A stretch of 64,000 nucleotides of DNA, taken from assembly GCF_020329435.1 (NCBI RefSeq), contig NZ_JAGKJK010000004.1, forward strand, positions 462,066 through 526,065. Reading direction: 5' to 3'. Made by a program: the position numbers and the translations under genes. Under the pieces are notes generated by a model that was not told the DNA's origin, did no database searches, and was given only the letters and a program-made list of their open reading frames with translations. Origin of the DNA: Bradyrhizobium hereditatis. GTDB taxonomy: Bacteria; Pseudomonadota; Alphaproteobacteria; Rhizobiales; Xanthobacteraceae. Within the stretch, counting starts at the first letter, position 1; every line of letters starts with the position of its first letter. Positions 35,831-44,551 of this stretch are shown piece after piece.

Positions 35831-36730
35831 ATGCCTACCCCCGCCGCGCGCGACCTTACGCCGAAGCTCACCGCCCTCTTCGCCGCGGGCCTTTTCTGCC
35901 TTTCGACGTCGCTTGCGCGCGCCGACGACACCGATCCCACTGCCCCCAAGGGCGCCGCGGTCACTGTCCTCAAAGCCGCGAAATCCTGCTTCGCCAATAT
36001 CGTCGAAGTCACCGGCACCATCATTGCGCGCGAGGAGACGCAGGTGCGGCCCGAGCGGATGGGGCTGAAGGTCGCCGAGGTGATGGTGGATGCGGGCGAC
36101 AGCGTCGCCGCGGGCCAGGTGCTGGCGAAGCTGAACCTGCCCGAGGGCGGGCAGATCTCGGTGCAGGCGCCGGTCGGCGGGGTGATCTCGGCCTCGACGG
36201 CTTCAGTCGGCGCGATGGCTTCGGCCAAGGGCGAGGCGCTGTTCTCGATTATCGCGCGCGGCGAGTTCGATCTGGTCGGCATGGTGCCGACGCGGGATAT
36301 TGCAAAACTGCAAGTGAACCAGAGCGCACGGATCAAGGTGATCGGCGCCGGCGAAGTCGACGGCAAGGTGCGGCGTCTGTCGACCACCGTGGAGCCGAAC
36401 AGCCAGCTCGCGCAGGTGTTCGTCGGCGTCACCACCAATCGCCGCCTGCTGGTCAATTCGTCCGGCCGCGCGCAGATCAGGACCGGGCAGAGCTGCGGCG
36501 TCGCGGTGCCGCTGACCGCGATCCTTTACGGCACCGCCGGCACCGTGGTGCAGGTGGTGCGGCGTGCGCGCGTCGAAACGCGGCGGGTGGAGACCGGGCT
36601 GATGTCCGCGGGCCAGGTCGAAATCACCTCCGGGCTGCAGGAAGGCGACATCGTGGTGGCCCGCGCCGGCGCGCTGCTTCGCGAGGGCGATCCGGTGCGG
36701 CCGGTGATGGCGAGCGCGGACGCGAAGTAG
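35831..36730 (+). CDS. Orphan RND-type periplasmic adaptor protein
   Basis: 299-aa HlyD/MFP-type protein with a cleavable signal peptide (ending SLARADD) instead of a TM anchor. Barrel-sandwich segments are VRPERMGLKVAEVMVDAGDSVAAGQVL and VQAPVGGVISASTASVG; again the helical hairpin is nearly absent. It is paralogous to the adaptor at 25026 (CFANIVEVTGTII versus CFSDMVRVTGFIV; SCGVAVPLTAI versus SCGVAVPRTAI). No pump gene follows; the next gene is a convergent caspase-like pseudoenzyme. ATG 35831 with AAGGA 7 nt upstream. Confidence 0.88.
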   Translation: MPTPAARDLTPKLTALFAAGLFCLSTSLARADDTDPTAPKGAAVTVLKAAKSCFANIVEVTGTIIAREETQVRPERMGLKVAEVMVDAGDSVAAGQVLAKLNLPEGGQISVQAPVGGVISASTASVGAMASAKGEALFSIIARGEFDLVGMVPTRDIAKLQVNQSARIKVIGAGEVDGKVRRLSTTVEPNSQLAQVFVGVTTNRRLLVNSSGRAQIRTGQSCGVAVPLTAILYGTAGTVVQVVRRARVETRRVETGLMSAGQVEITSGLQEGDIVVARAGALLREGDPVRPVMASADAK

Positions 36731-36777
36731 AGGCGGACCCAGCTTAGAGTTTCTTATCGCGCCCGCGACGGAGGTGC

Positions 36778-37010
36778 GCTCCCTCTCCCGCTTGCGGGGG
36801 AGGGCTGGGGTGGGGGTGCCTCCGCGAATTCGGAACGATGTGAGTACGGCGCTTTGCTCTGACCTCTCCTTCAGGCGGGCGAGTTTGCGGCGCGAACAAG
36901 CGACGATGGATGCGCGCTGCAATTCACATGATCTGCGCAAGATAACTACGAGCGCCGATGCGGAGACACCCCCACCCCGACCCTCCCCCGCAAGCGGGAG
37001 AGGGGGCGCG
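36778..37010. repeat. Inverted repeat, CCCTCTCCCGCTTGCGGGGGAGGG family, with 135-bp spacer
   Basis: The 36731-37073 gap is mostly this element. The left arm (36780-36825) and right arm (36961-37010) are long reverse complements, for example CTCTCCCGCTTGCGGGGGAG against CTCCCCCGCAAGCGGGAGAG arranged head to head, including GGGGTGGGGGTG/CACCCCCACCCC. It lies between convergent genes. The spacer shows no gene. Confidence 0.75.
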
Positions 37011-37073
37011 CTGCCAACGCGGCGGCGCTGCGGTTACGTGAAGGCGCTTTGATGCGGAAGATGCGCGCGGCCC

Positions 37074-37913
37074 TCAGCCGCCGAGGCTGATGTCTTCGAG
37101 CAGCGATGAGGAGACCTGCGGCACCTGCTCGCCGTCGGAGGCGCGGGAGACGGAGATGCGGGTCTTGTTGAAGGCGCTGGCAGCGCCGGCCTGCGAGTCC
37201 AGATTGTTGAGCAGCTCGGTCACCAGCACGCTGTACTGGCCCTTGCCATCGTCGGCGACCTTGCCCGGCGTCGCCGAGGTCAGGATCAGCGCGTTCTCCG
37301 GCGTCGAGATCGGGGCAAGTCCGTGCGAATAGGAACGGAAGCGGCGCTCATAGGGGTTGCGGCGGGAAGCGTCGACGACAACGAGCTTGGCCTTGGCGCC
37401 CTTCTCGGTCATCGCATCCAGCACCTGCTCGATCGAGACGCCGTCGCGGCGGACATCGGATTCCTTCCAGATCGCGGCGTCGACCGGGATCATGAAGCTC
37501 TCGCGGCCGACCTGAACGCCGTAGCCGCCGAAGAACAGCATTGCCACCGTATCAGGCTTGATCTTGGTCTTCAGGCGGGCGACGGCGCGGGCCATGTCGT
37601 CCTTGGTGGCGTCCTCGACCACGTCGACGTCAAACCCCTTAGCCCGCAGTGCGGCGGTGAGGCCGCGGGCATCGTTGATGGGCTGCGCCAGCGGTGCCGA
37701 TGCGTCCGGATAATGGCCATTGCCGATGACGAGCGCGACGCGATTGGCGCCGGTACCGATCGAGCCGGTCTGCTCGGTGCCGATCGCCTTGGCGGCGTCA
37801 AGGGAACGCTTGTTCAGCGCCGCATGGGCGCCGATCGCCAGCGACACCAGGCCGGCAAAGGCCACGGCAATGGTGGCGGTGCGGCGGGAGATGTGGAGCT
37901 GACCGAGGTTCAT
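37074..37913 (-). CDS. Membrane-anchored caspase-like pseudoenzyme
   Basis: 279-aa protein with an N-terminal TM or signal anchor (residues 12-31) and a peptidase C14 fold: NRVALVIGNGHYP, LFFGGYGVQ where the catalytic His is Y131, and LVVVDASRRNPYERRFRSYS where the catalytic Cys is S183. It therefore lacks the protease dyad, like the protein at 22560, to which it is clearly paralogous (IPVDA.IW.E.DVRRDG.S.E.VL and DASRRNP.ERRFRS.S are shared). There is no TPR region. ATG 37913 preferred; an ATG at 37949 would add 12 residues. It faces the orphan RND adaptor gene. Confidence 0.87.
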   Translation of the reverse strand: MNLGQLHISRRTATIAVAFAGLVSLAIGAHAALNKRSLDAAKAIGTEQTGSIGTGANRVALVIGNGHYPDASAPLAQPINDARGLTAALRAKGFDVDVVEDATKDDMARAVARLKTKIKPDTVAMLFFGGYGVQVGRESFMIPVDAAIWKESDVRRDGVSIEQVLDAMTEKGAKAKLVVVDASRRNPYERRFRSYSHGLAPISTPENALILTSATPGKVADDGKGQYSVLVTELLNNLDSQAGAASAFNKTRISVSRASDGEQVPQVSSSLLEDISLGG

Positions 37914-38287
37914 CGCGTTACCATTCCCAAGTTTGTCCGAGGGCGCCAAGCAAGTCCGCGCCGGTTAGTCGCGTGAGGACCGTTCAGGTTTGAAGGGGTT
38001 GCCGGGTGTGTGCCGCCCAATTGCGCTCAATTTGCGGCGCCGCAACAACTGGCTTTTAGCCTGCCCCGCCATTCCGAACAACCTCCTTTGGCGCATGGCG
38101 CCAGCCGTCGCCGATACTGGTGGAAGGTTAATACTACTTAAGTGACCTACATCACATTTGTATTTTTTGACGGATATGTATAGTTTTCAAAGGCTTGCGG
38201 GCCCATCCGGCCGGCGGGTGGCCGCCTTGAGCTATTTGCCATGCTTAACGCGACCCTCCCTTCACCGTTCCGGCGGAAAGAGACTGC
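37914..38287. other. Divergent intergenic region of about 370 bp
   Basis: Lies between the caspase-like gene and the 576-aa unknown gene. No gene is supported. It contains a CRP-like site (38141-38156) in an AT-rich stretch (38125-38190), which is the most likely promoter for the plus-strand gene. Confidence 0.5.
38141..38156. promoter_or_regulatory. Candidate CRP-type site
   Basis: AGTGACCTACATCACA has one mismatch to TGTGA-N6-TCACA. It lies 132 nt upstream of the 38288 gene within an AT-rich block. Confidence 0.45.
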
Positions 38288-40018
38288 ATGGGCTTTCACA
38301 GCATTGCCGGCGCCACATTCCGGGCGCTGACCGCCCGGAAAGATGGCCCGTCCCTGTACGACGTCTGCGACCCCGTGCTGCTGAAATACCGCGGCGGCGA
38401 CCCCCATCTCGGCAAGTTCTATCGGACCGCGCTCGGCAACCCGGCGCTGCGCTCCCTGCTCCGCCGCACCGGGCATCCGGCCCTGCGCGACGAGAAGCGG
38501 CTCGCAACCTTGCGCGAGGCGCTGGTGCGGGCGCGCGACGACGCCGAGCCGGACTGGGCGGCGGTCGGCGCCCCGGTCGCTGAGCTGATGGCCGATATCA
38601 ACGTGCGCCATCCCGCTCCCGCCCCGGCGGCCGCACCCGGCCGGCCCCCTGGCGGGAGCGAGATCGACCGGGTGATCCGCCGCTGCGGCGCGCATCTGCT
38701 GCGGTCGTTTGCCAAGAACGGCTTCATCCCGACCTATGCCGCCTTCAACCTGATTGGCGACCCCGACATGGGTGGGCGCGAGATGCTGATGGCGCTGACC
38801 GGACTGAACTCGCGCGGCTACAAGAACTCGACGCTGCTGTTCAACCTGGCGCGCATCTTCATCGCGCATTCGCCGGCGCGTTCGCTGATCAACCCGCCCT
38901 GGACCGGGATCGCCGAGCCCATGTGGGAGCCGGTGCAGATCCGCCACCGCTCGGCCTATTACGACGCTTTCTTCACCGAAGCGCTGCTGAGCTACATCGA
39001 GACCGGGCTGGCATCCTCCGATGAAGCCGCGGCCTCGCGGCGCGCGATCGCCGAGATGGTGGATTTCTGCCTAAAGACCTCAGGCGAGGAAGTGCCGTCG
39101 CATGACGGATCGACGGTGCGCGTCGTCACCGCGCTCGCGCCGCTGCCGCATCCGCGCTTCTCGCGTTTCTTCGCCCAGATCAAGCAGGATCTCGGCTTCG
39201 GCATCTACGTGCCGGATTGCGACACCACCGCATGCTCGTTCTCGGCGGCGACACAGGCCGGCGCGACCGATCCGATCCTCGACCAGCCGTTGCTCGATTT
39301 CTACCGCGGCTACCAGGTACGCGAAGGCGCCAACGAGCCGCGCGTCACCGTCCCACTCAACGACAACATCAATTACGATGGCGGTGTCGTCACCTGGATC
39401 GACAATCTCGCCGGCGACCGTCCGTACGGCAACGACCTCGATCCGACGCTCAATCTCGACATTCTCGAAGTCTCCTTCCGCAACCTGAGGCGCTGGAAAA
39501 TCCTCGAAACACCGTCGCGGCTGGAGACGGTGCATCGCATCATCGGCTTCCAGCGGCGGCTCGCCGAAAGCGGCGCCTTCGCCAATCCGCGCTCGCACAT
39601 CTATTACCTGCCGGAACTCTACTCCGCCTATTTCGGCCGCTGCCATGCGGCGTTCATGGCGTTACCTTCGGCGGCGCGGCAGGTAATTGATCCGGACGGC
39701 ACGTTCGAATTCATCCGCGGTCGTGTGCTCGGCTATGTCGAGGGCGAACTGATCGCGCGCGAGATGAACCCGTTCGATGCGGCGCTGGCGCTGATGGCGC
39801 TGGCGCATCTTGGCGCCGACGTCTCGACCTTCGCGCCGGCGCTCGCCTGCATCACGGAAAGGCTCGGCGAGGGCGGCAGGCATGGGCCGTACAAGGCCTA
39901 TGAGTGGAACAAGATGAAGACGCCGACGCGAATCCTGGTCGGCGGTCCCGAGGTGACGTCGGCGTTCGTGCTGATGGGCCTTGCGCTGGCGAGGAGAAGA
40001 TTGGCGAGTGGCGAATAG
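38288..40018 (+). CDS. Unrecognised 576-aa protein, possibly alpha-toroid fold
   Basis: I do not recognise a named family. The protein is soluble-looking, with no signal peptide or TM helix, and contains a Pro/Ala linker near residue 115 separating an N-terminal part of about 110 residues. The remainder is alpha-helical with aromatic-rich segments such as VPDCDTTACSFSAATQAG, LDFYRGYQVREG, NDNINYDGGVVTWID and IYYLPELYSAYFGRCHAAF. The DxDTTA segment recalls the acid motif of class II terpene cyclases and related alpha/alpha-toroid proteins, but the match is short and I would not call function from it. ATG 38288 with GGAAAGAG upstream. Single gene, with a CRP-like site upstream. Confidence 0.8.
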   Translation: MGFHSIAGATFRALTARKDGPSLYDVCDPVLLKYRGGDPHLGKFYRTALGNPALRSLLRRTGHPALRDEKRLATLREALVRARDDAEPDWAAVGAPVAELMADINVRHPAPAPAAAPGRPPGGSEIDRVIRRCGAHLLRSFAKNGFIPTYAAFNLIGDPDMGGREMLMALTGLNSRGYKNSTLLFNLARIFIAHSPARSLINPPWTGIAEPMWEPVQIRHRSAYYDAFFTEALLSYIETGLASSDEAAASRRAIAEMVDFCLKTSGEEVPSHDGSTVRVVTALAPLPHPRFSRFFAQIKQDLGFGIYVPDCDTTACSFSAATQAGATDPILDQPLLDFYRGYQVREGANEPRVTVPLNDNINYDGGVVTWIDNLAGDRPYGNDLDPTLNLDILEVSFRNLRRWKILETPSRLETVHRIIGFQRRLAESGAFANPRSHIYYLPELYSAYFGRCHAAFMALPSAARQVIDPDGTFEFIRGRVLGYVEGELIAREMNPFDAALALMALAHLGADVSTFAPALACITERLGEGGRHGPYKAYEWNKMKTPTRILVGGPEVTSAFVLMGLALARRRLASGE

Positions 40019-40168
40019 CAAACGGCGAGTAGCCTTCCATTCGCCATTCTCCATTCGCCCGTTAGATGACAGGAAGTTGAAAGCGATGCGACGGTGTTGC
40101 ACTGGCACGGCAGGCGCTTTGTCCGCACAATCCGCCGGATTGGTGCGCATCATTCGCTGAGACCGCCG

Positions 40169-40900
40169 ATGAATTTTAGGAAATTCCTGTCCGCTGTTTT
40201 GCTGTTGTTACTTCCCGCCGTCGCACAAGCGGCGGACATCACCGGCGTTCCGAAAATCCGCGAAGGCGACTACATCCAGATCGGCCACCACCGCATCCGT
40301 CTCGGCGGCATCGATGCGCCGTCGGTCGATCAGCTCTGCCTCAACACCAAGGGCGAGCGCTGGACGTGCGGCGCCGCCGCGCGCGACGAACTGATAACGC
40401 GCTTCGGAGGCAAGAGCTGGACCTGTCGTACCCGCCTCGTTGCCGATCGCCGCGGCCGCACCGTGGCGCGCTGCGAGGCCGACGGCGAGGACATCCAGAA
40501 ATGGCTGGTGTCGAACGGCTGGGCGCTGGCGCTCACGCGCATCTCACGCGACTACGAAGCTGACGAGAAGGCCGCGCGCGAGGCCAAGGCCGGGATGTGG
40601 CAGGGCGCGTTCATCGCGCCATGGGACTGGCGCATCCGCAACAAGAAGACCACCATTCTCGGCGCGATCACGCCGCCGGAGAATGCGAGGGCCGTCCTGC
40701 TGGCATCGGCATCCGGACCGGTCGCGCCTTCACCCGATTGCACCATCAAGGGCAACGTCAATCGCTCCGGCGAATGCATCTATCATCAGCCCACCAGCCG
40801 CTGGTATGCGAAGATCGAGATGAAGATATCCAAAGGCACGCGCTGGTTCTGCTCGGTCGAGGAAGCCGAAGCCGCCGGCTGCAGAGAGACGAGGCGGTAA
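40169..40900 (+). CDS. Secreted thermonuclease (SNase) family protein
   Basis: 243-aa protein with a signal peptide (MNFRKFLSAVLLLLLPAVAQA). The SNase fold follows: GHHRIRLGGIDAPSVDQLC, WTCGAAARDEL, RLVADRRGRTVARCEADGEDIQKWLVSNGWAL and GMWQGAFIAPWDWR. The Arg of R-x-L and the Arg of GR are kept, but the Glu that follows DxP in staphylococcal nuclease (E43, the general base) is Ser here (DAPS). Activity may be reduced or altered. The C-terminal 65 residues contain a small Cys-rich segment (CTIKGNVNRSGECIYH and WFCSVEEAEAAGCRETRR) common in rhizobial homologues. Confidence 0.87.
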   Translation: MNFRKFLSAVLLLLLPAVAQAADITGVPKIREGDYIQIGHHRIRLGGIDAPSVDQLCLNTKGERWTCGAAARDELITRFGGKSWTCRTRLVADRRGRTVARCEADGEDIQKWLVSNGWALALTRISRDYEADEKAAREAKAGMWQGAFIAPWDWRIRNKKTTILGAITPPENARAVLLASASGPVAPSPDCTIKGNVNRSGECIYHQPTSRWYAKIEMKISKGTRWFCSVEEAEAAGCRETRR

Positions 40901-40910
40901 TGGCTTCCAA

Positions 40911-41026
40911 CTTCTCCTCGCTTGCGGGGAGAGAGCTCGCCGCGCTCTTGCTCGGCGGATGGCATCACAACTCGCGGAGAGAGCCCCTCACCCCAACCCT
41001 CTCCCCGCGACGAGCGGGGAGAGGGA
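40911..41026. repeat. Inverted repeat, CTCTCCCCGC...GCGGGGAGAG family
   Basis: Modules CTCCTCGCTTGCGGGGAGAG and CCTCTCCCCGCGACGAGCGG lie about 70 nt apart with paired outer arms. The right arm supplies the GAGGGA that precedes the probable start of the next gene. A related element is at 48772-48910. Confidence 0.65.
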
Positions 41027-41866
41027 GTGTTGTCCGAGCAGCGCATTGAACGACCATTGCGGCGACAGCGGCGTGCCGGATGGCGTCGCGCCGCAATGCT
41101 CTCGCTCGTCATCCTCGGCGGATACGGCTTGCTCGCCTATCTCTTGCTGCCCGGTTTCTGGACGCATTACGAGCATCAGCGCGGGCTTGCCGAGATGCCG
41201 ATGGTGACGCGCACCGCGCAAGGTATTCCCGGCGATCCCTTAAATGTCGGGCTGATCGGCGACGCCGGCGATGTGGTCTGCGCGATGCATGCGGCCGGCT
41301 GGTATCCGGCCGACCGGATCACGCTGAAATCCTCGATGGAGATCATCGGCAGCGTGCTGCTCGACCGGCCCTACAAAGAGGCGCCGGTGAGCAATCTCTA
41401 TTATCTCGGCCGCCGCGAGGATCTCGCCTATGAAAAGCCGATCGGGACCAGTGCCGACCGCCGCAACCACGTGCGGTTCTGGAAGGTGCTGGAAAGCGGC
41501 GCGGAGAAGCGTCCGGTCTGGCTCGGTGCAGCGACGGAAGATCGCGGCGTCGGCGTCAGCCGCTACACCGCCGCCGTCACGCACCACATCTCGCCCGATC
41601 TCGATGCCGAGCGCGCACTGCTCGCGGCCGACCTGGAAAATGCCGGCATGGTGGAAGCGAAATACCAGGTCACCGGCATCGGGCCAACGCTCGCGGGACG
41701 AAACGGCGGCGGCGATCTCTATTACACGGACGGCGAAATCTGGGTGCTGCGGCTGGTCGAAGCCTGCAAGAAGCGCGAGGAGCCCGCGGTGACAATCCCG
41801 AGCCCGCCAGCGACCGAATTGAAGGATCAGATCTGGCGCGCTATCGCCAATGCGGTGGGGAAATAG
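41027..41866 (+). CDS. LssY C-terminal domain protein
   Basis: 279-aa protein with a TM helix (about residues 24-44, LSLVILGGYGLLAYLLLPGFW) and an LssY_C domain: GDPLNVGLIGDAGDVVCAMHAAGWYPADRITLKSS, DRRNHVRFWKV, VWLGAATEDRGVGVSRYT and DLYYTDGEIWVLRL. The domain is found alone or behind PAP2 phosphatases in envelope proteins; its activity is not known to me. The start is uncertain: GTG at 41027 lies just after a repeat-derived GAGGGA, while ATG at 41096 would begin directly at the TM helix. Confidence 0.85.
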   Translation: MLSEQRIERPLRRQRRAGWRRAAMLSLVILGGYGLLAYLLLPGFWTHYEHQRGLAEMPMVTRTAQGIPGDPLNVGLIGDAGDVVCAMHAAGWYPADRITLKSSMEIIGSVLLDRPYKEAPVSNLYYLGRREDLAYEKPIGTSADRRNHVRFWKVLESGAEKRPVWLGAATEDRGVGVSRYTAAVTHHISPDLDAERALLAADLENAGMVEAKYQVTGIGPTLAGRNGGGDLYYTDGEIWVLRLVEACKKREEPAVTIPSPPATELKDQIWRAIANAVGK

Positions 41867-42020
41867 GATGCGCCGTTGCCGTCATTGTGAAGAGCAATGA
41901 GAGCAATTTGACCCTTTTTTGCAGCTTCGCTGCGCTCGCAATGCCGGTTCTGATCGAATATTATCCCGGCCAAACCTCACGCTTCGATTCCGCGTGCTTG
42001 CCCATAAGGAAAACCAACAA

Positions 42021-43205
42021 ATGACCGTTCGCGCGGGCCGGGAATTTCTGGCCATCCCGGGGCCCACCACCATGCCCGACGAGGTGCTGCAGGCGATGCA
42101 TCGCCCGGCGCTCGACATCTATTCCAGCCAAATGGTGGAATTGACCGAAAGCCTGCTCGCTGATCTGTCAAAACTGTTCGCGACCAAGGGCAAATCCTAC
42201 ATCTACGTCGCCAACGGCCATGGCGCGTGGGAGGCGACGCTTTCCAACGTGCTGTCTCGCGGCGATAAAGTGCTGGTGCTGGAAAGCGGACGCTTTGCGA
42301 TCGGCTGGGGCCAAGCGGCGGCAGCGATGGGCGCCGAGGTCGAGGTGCTCAAGGGCGACTGGCGCCGCGCGATCCGTCCCGCTGAGGTCGAGGCGCGGCT
42401 GAGGCGGGACAAGGATCACACGATCAAGGCAATCGTCGCGGTGCAGGTCGATACCGCGTCCGGTGCCTATAACGACATCGAAGCGATCGGCAAGGCGATC
42501 AAGACGGCCGGCCATCCTGCCTTGTTCATGGTCGATACCGTTGCCTCACTCGGCTGCATGCCGTTCGAGATGGATAAATGGGGTATCGATGTCGCGATGT
42601 CCGGTTCGCAGAAGGGGCTCATGACGCCGCCCGGCCTCGGCTTCGTCGCCGCCAACGAGCGCGCGCTGGCGGTCCACAAGAAGGCCGATCTGCGCACGCC
42701 CTATTGGGACTGGACCGAGCGCGAGGGCACCGAGCACTACCGCAAATATGCCGGCACCGCGCCGGTGCACCTGCTGTTCGCTCTGCGCAAGGCGATCGAC
42801 ATGCTGCATGAGGAAGGACTCGAAAACGCCTTTGAGCGCCACCGCCTGCTTGGCGAAGCGGTGCGCCGCGCGGTGGCGGTCTGGAGCGAGGGCCAGGTGA
42901 TTGGTTTCAATATCGCGGAAGCCAATGAGCGCTCCAACACCGTGACGACCGTGACGATGAACGGCCACGATCCCGTCGCGCTGCAGCGCTACTGCAAGGA
43001 GAAATGCGGCGTGGTGCTCGGGACCGGCATCGGCGACCTTTCCGGCCAGGCGTTTCGCATCGCCCATATGGGCCATGTCAATGCGCCGATGATTTTGGGT
43101 ACGCTCGGCGTCGTCGAGGTCGGGCTCAATGCGCTCGGCATCCCACATGGCAAGGGCGGAACCGAAGCCGCAATCGAATATCTCGGCGAGAGCGTCGGGG
43201 CTTAG
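42021..43205 (+). CDS. Class V PLP aminotransferase, alanine/serine-glyoxylate type
   Basis: 394-aa pyridoxal-phosphate enzyme. N-terminal FLAIPGPTTMPDEVLQAMHRP, PLP-phosphate loop ANGHGAWEATLSN, cofactor Asp in FMVDTVASLG and the Schiff-base Lys in SGSQKGLMTPPGLGF match alanine-glyoxylate and serine-glyoxylate aminotransferases. The C-terminal GDLSGQAFRIAHMGH carries the carboxylate-binding Arg. Likely roles are glyoxylate detoxification or the serine cycle. ATG at 42021 with AAGGA upstream. It precedes an ABC transporter in the same direction after 260 nt containing an inverted repeat. Confidence 0.92.
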   Translation: MTVRAGREFLAIPGPTTMPDEVLQAMHRPALDIYSSQMVELTESLLADLSKLFATKGKSYIYVANGHGAWEATLSNVLSRGDKVLVLESGRFAIGWGQAAAAMGAEVEVLKGDWRRAIRPAEVEARLRRDKDHTIKAIVAVQVDTASGAYNDIEAIGKAIKTAGHPALFMVDTVASLGCMPFEMDKWGIDVAMSGSQKGLMTPPGLGFVAANERALAVHKKADLRTPYWDWTEREGTEHYRKYAGTAPVHLLFALRKAIDMLHEEGLENAFERHRLLGEAVRRAVAVWSEGQVIGFNIAEANERSNTVTTVTMNGHDPVALQRYCKEKCGVVLGTGIGDLSGQAFRIAHMGHVNAPMILGTLGVVEVGLNALGIPHGKGGTEAAIEYLGESVGA

Positions 43206-43230
43206 GCGTACTATCGCCGGTCATAGTGGG

Positions 43231-43346
43231 TCGTCCCTGCGAAAGCAGGGACCCATACGCCGCGGCCCGCGGAAGTGGCACGCTGCGAGACAGCATCTCT
43301 CACAGTGTGAAATTATGGTGATAGGCCCTGCGTTCGCAGGACGACA
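43231..43346. repeat. Inverted repeat, TCGTCCCTGCGAAAGCAGG...CCTGCGTTCGCAGGACGA
   Basis: Each end is itself a hairpin (CCCTGCGAAAGCAGGG and CCTGCGTTCGCAGG) and the two ends also pair with each other. The interior holds CTCACAGTGTGA. It is related to the element at 1195-1291. Confidence 0.7.
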
Positions 43347-43465
43347 CTGTCGTCAATCGTTTCCCGCCGCCGCGCTGTCTCTCTTTCCCAACCCCTTTTT
43401 GTTCGTATACTGGCATACCAAGCCGGGCGCGGATCCGTGCAAGAACAAGAGCGGGAGTGAGGCGA

Positions 43466-44527
43466 TTGGCGTCCGTTGATTTGCGCGGCCTGACCAAACG
43501 ATTTGGGGCGCTTGCGGTGGTCGATAACGTCTCGCTGAAGATCGACCACGGGCAACTGGTCTGCCTGCTCGGGCCATCCGGCTGCGGCAAGACGACGACG
43601 CTGCGGCTGATCGCGGGTTTTCTCGAACCTTCCGACGGCGAGATCCATGTCGGCGACCGCCTGGTGTCGTCGAAAGCGCGCACGCTGCCGCCCGAACAGC
43701 GCAACATGTCGATGATCTTCCAGAGCTACGCGCTGTGGCCGCACATGACGGTGACCGAAAATATCGTCTATGGCTTGCGCCTGCGTAAACTCGATCGCAA
43801 CATCATCGCGAAGAAGCTTGCGGCGATTCTCGGCACGACCAAACTCGAAGCGCTGGCGCAGCGCTATCCGGGCGAACTCTCCGGCGGGCAGCAGCAGCGC
43901 GTGGCGCTGGCGCGCGCGCTGATCGTCGAGCCGGAGACGCTGTTGCTCGACGAGCCGCTCTCCAATCTCGACGCCAATTTGCGCGAGGAGATGCGGTTCG
44001 AAATCCGCCGCCTCCATGACGAATATCGCTACACCACCGTCTATGTCACGCATGACCAGTCGGAGGCCATGACCACGGCGGATCTGATCGCGGTCATGAA
44101 CGGCGGCAGGATCGATCAGCTCGGCACACCCGAGGACATCTACGCCCGGCCGGAATCGGAATTCGTCGCCCGCTTCATCGGCGCGAGCAACGTGATCAAG
44201 GGCACCGCGCGCGACGCCGATCATGTTTCCTTTGCGGGCGCAACATTGAAGGTTGTCGGCGCGCAGCTCACCGCAGGCCAGGGCGCCGTGGTTGCAATCC
44301 GCCAGCACGATATCGGGCTATCCATGCAGGCACCGGCGTCATCCGAAAACGCTATTAAGGCGGTCGTCACGCGGCAGGTCTATCTCGGCGCGTCGCGCGA
44401 TTACATGGTCGAGATCGCCGATGGCACCAGTCTGCGCGCTACGACGCCGACCGAAACCAACGTGCCCAAGGGCAGCGAGGTCTGGTTGACGTTGCCGCCC
44501 GAACGCTGCCGGGCGCTGAGCCGGTAA
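43466..44527 (+). CDS. ABC transporter ATP-binding protein, iron/phosphonate (FbpC/PotA-like) type
   Basis: 353-aa ATPase. Walker A GPSGCGKTTT, Q-loop FQSYALWPH, signature LSGGQQQRVALARAL, Walker B TLLLDEPLSNLD and the H-loop VYVTHDQSEA are complete. A C-terminal TOBE-type regulatory domain starts near residue 240. The TTG at 43466 has GGGAG 8 nt upstream; an in-frame GTG at 43457 is possible. Paired with the fused permease at 44768, but the binding-protein gene that should accompany them is reduced to a fragment at 44552-44650. Confidence 0.92.
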   Translation: MASVDLRGLTKRFGALAVVDNVSLKIDHGQLVCLLGPSGCGKTTTLRLIAGFLEPSDGEIHVGDRLVSSKARTLPPEQRNMSMIFQSYALWPHMTVTENIVYGLRLRKLDRNIIAKKLAAILGTTKLEALAQRYPGELSGGQQQRVALARALIVEPETLLLDEPLSNLDANLREEMRFEIRRLHDEYRYTTVYVTHDQSEAMTTADLIAVMNGGRIDQLGTPEDIYARPESEFVARFIGASNVIKGTARDADHVSFAGATLKVVGAQLTAGQGAVVAIRQHDIGLSMQAPASSENAIKAVVTRQVYLGASRDYMVEIADGTSLRATTPTETNVPKGSEVWLTLPPERCRALSR

Positions 44528-44551
44528 AGCAGCGGCAAGAACAGGAGGACG

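Noticed and set aside
43300..43316. CTCACAGTGTGA as a further CRP-type site
   Set aside because: The half-sites are in the wrong order and lie inside an inverted repeat element, so the symmetry is explained by the repeat.
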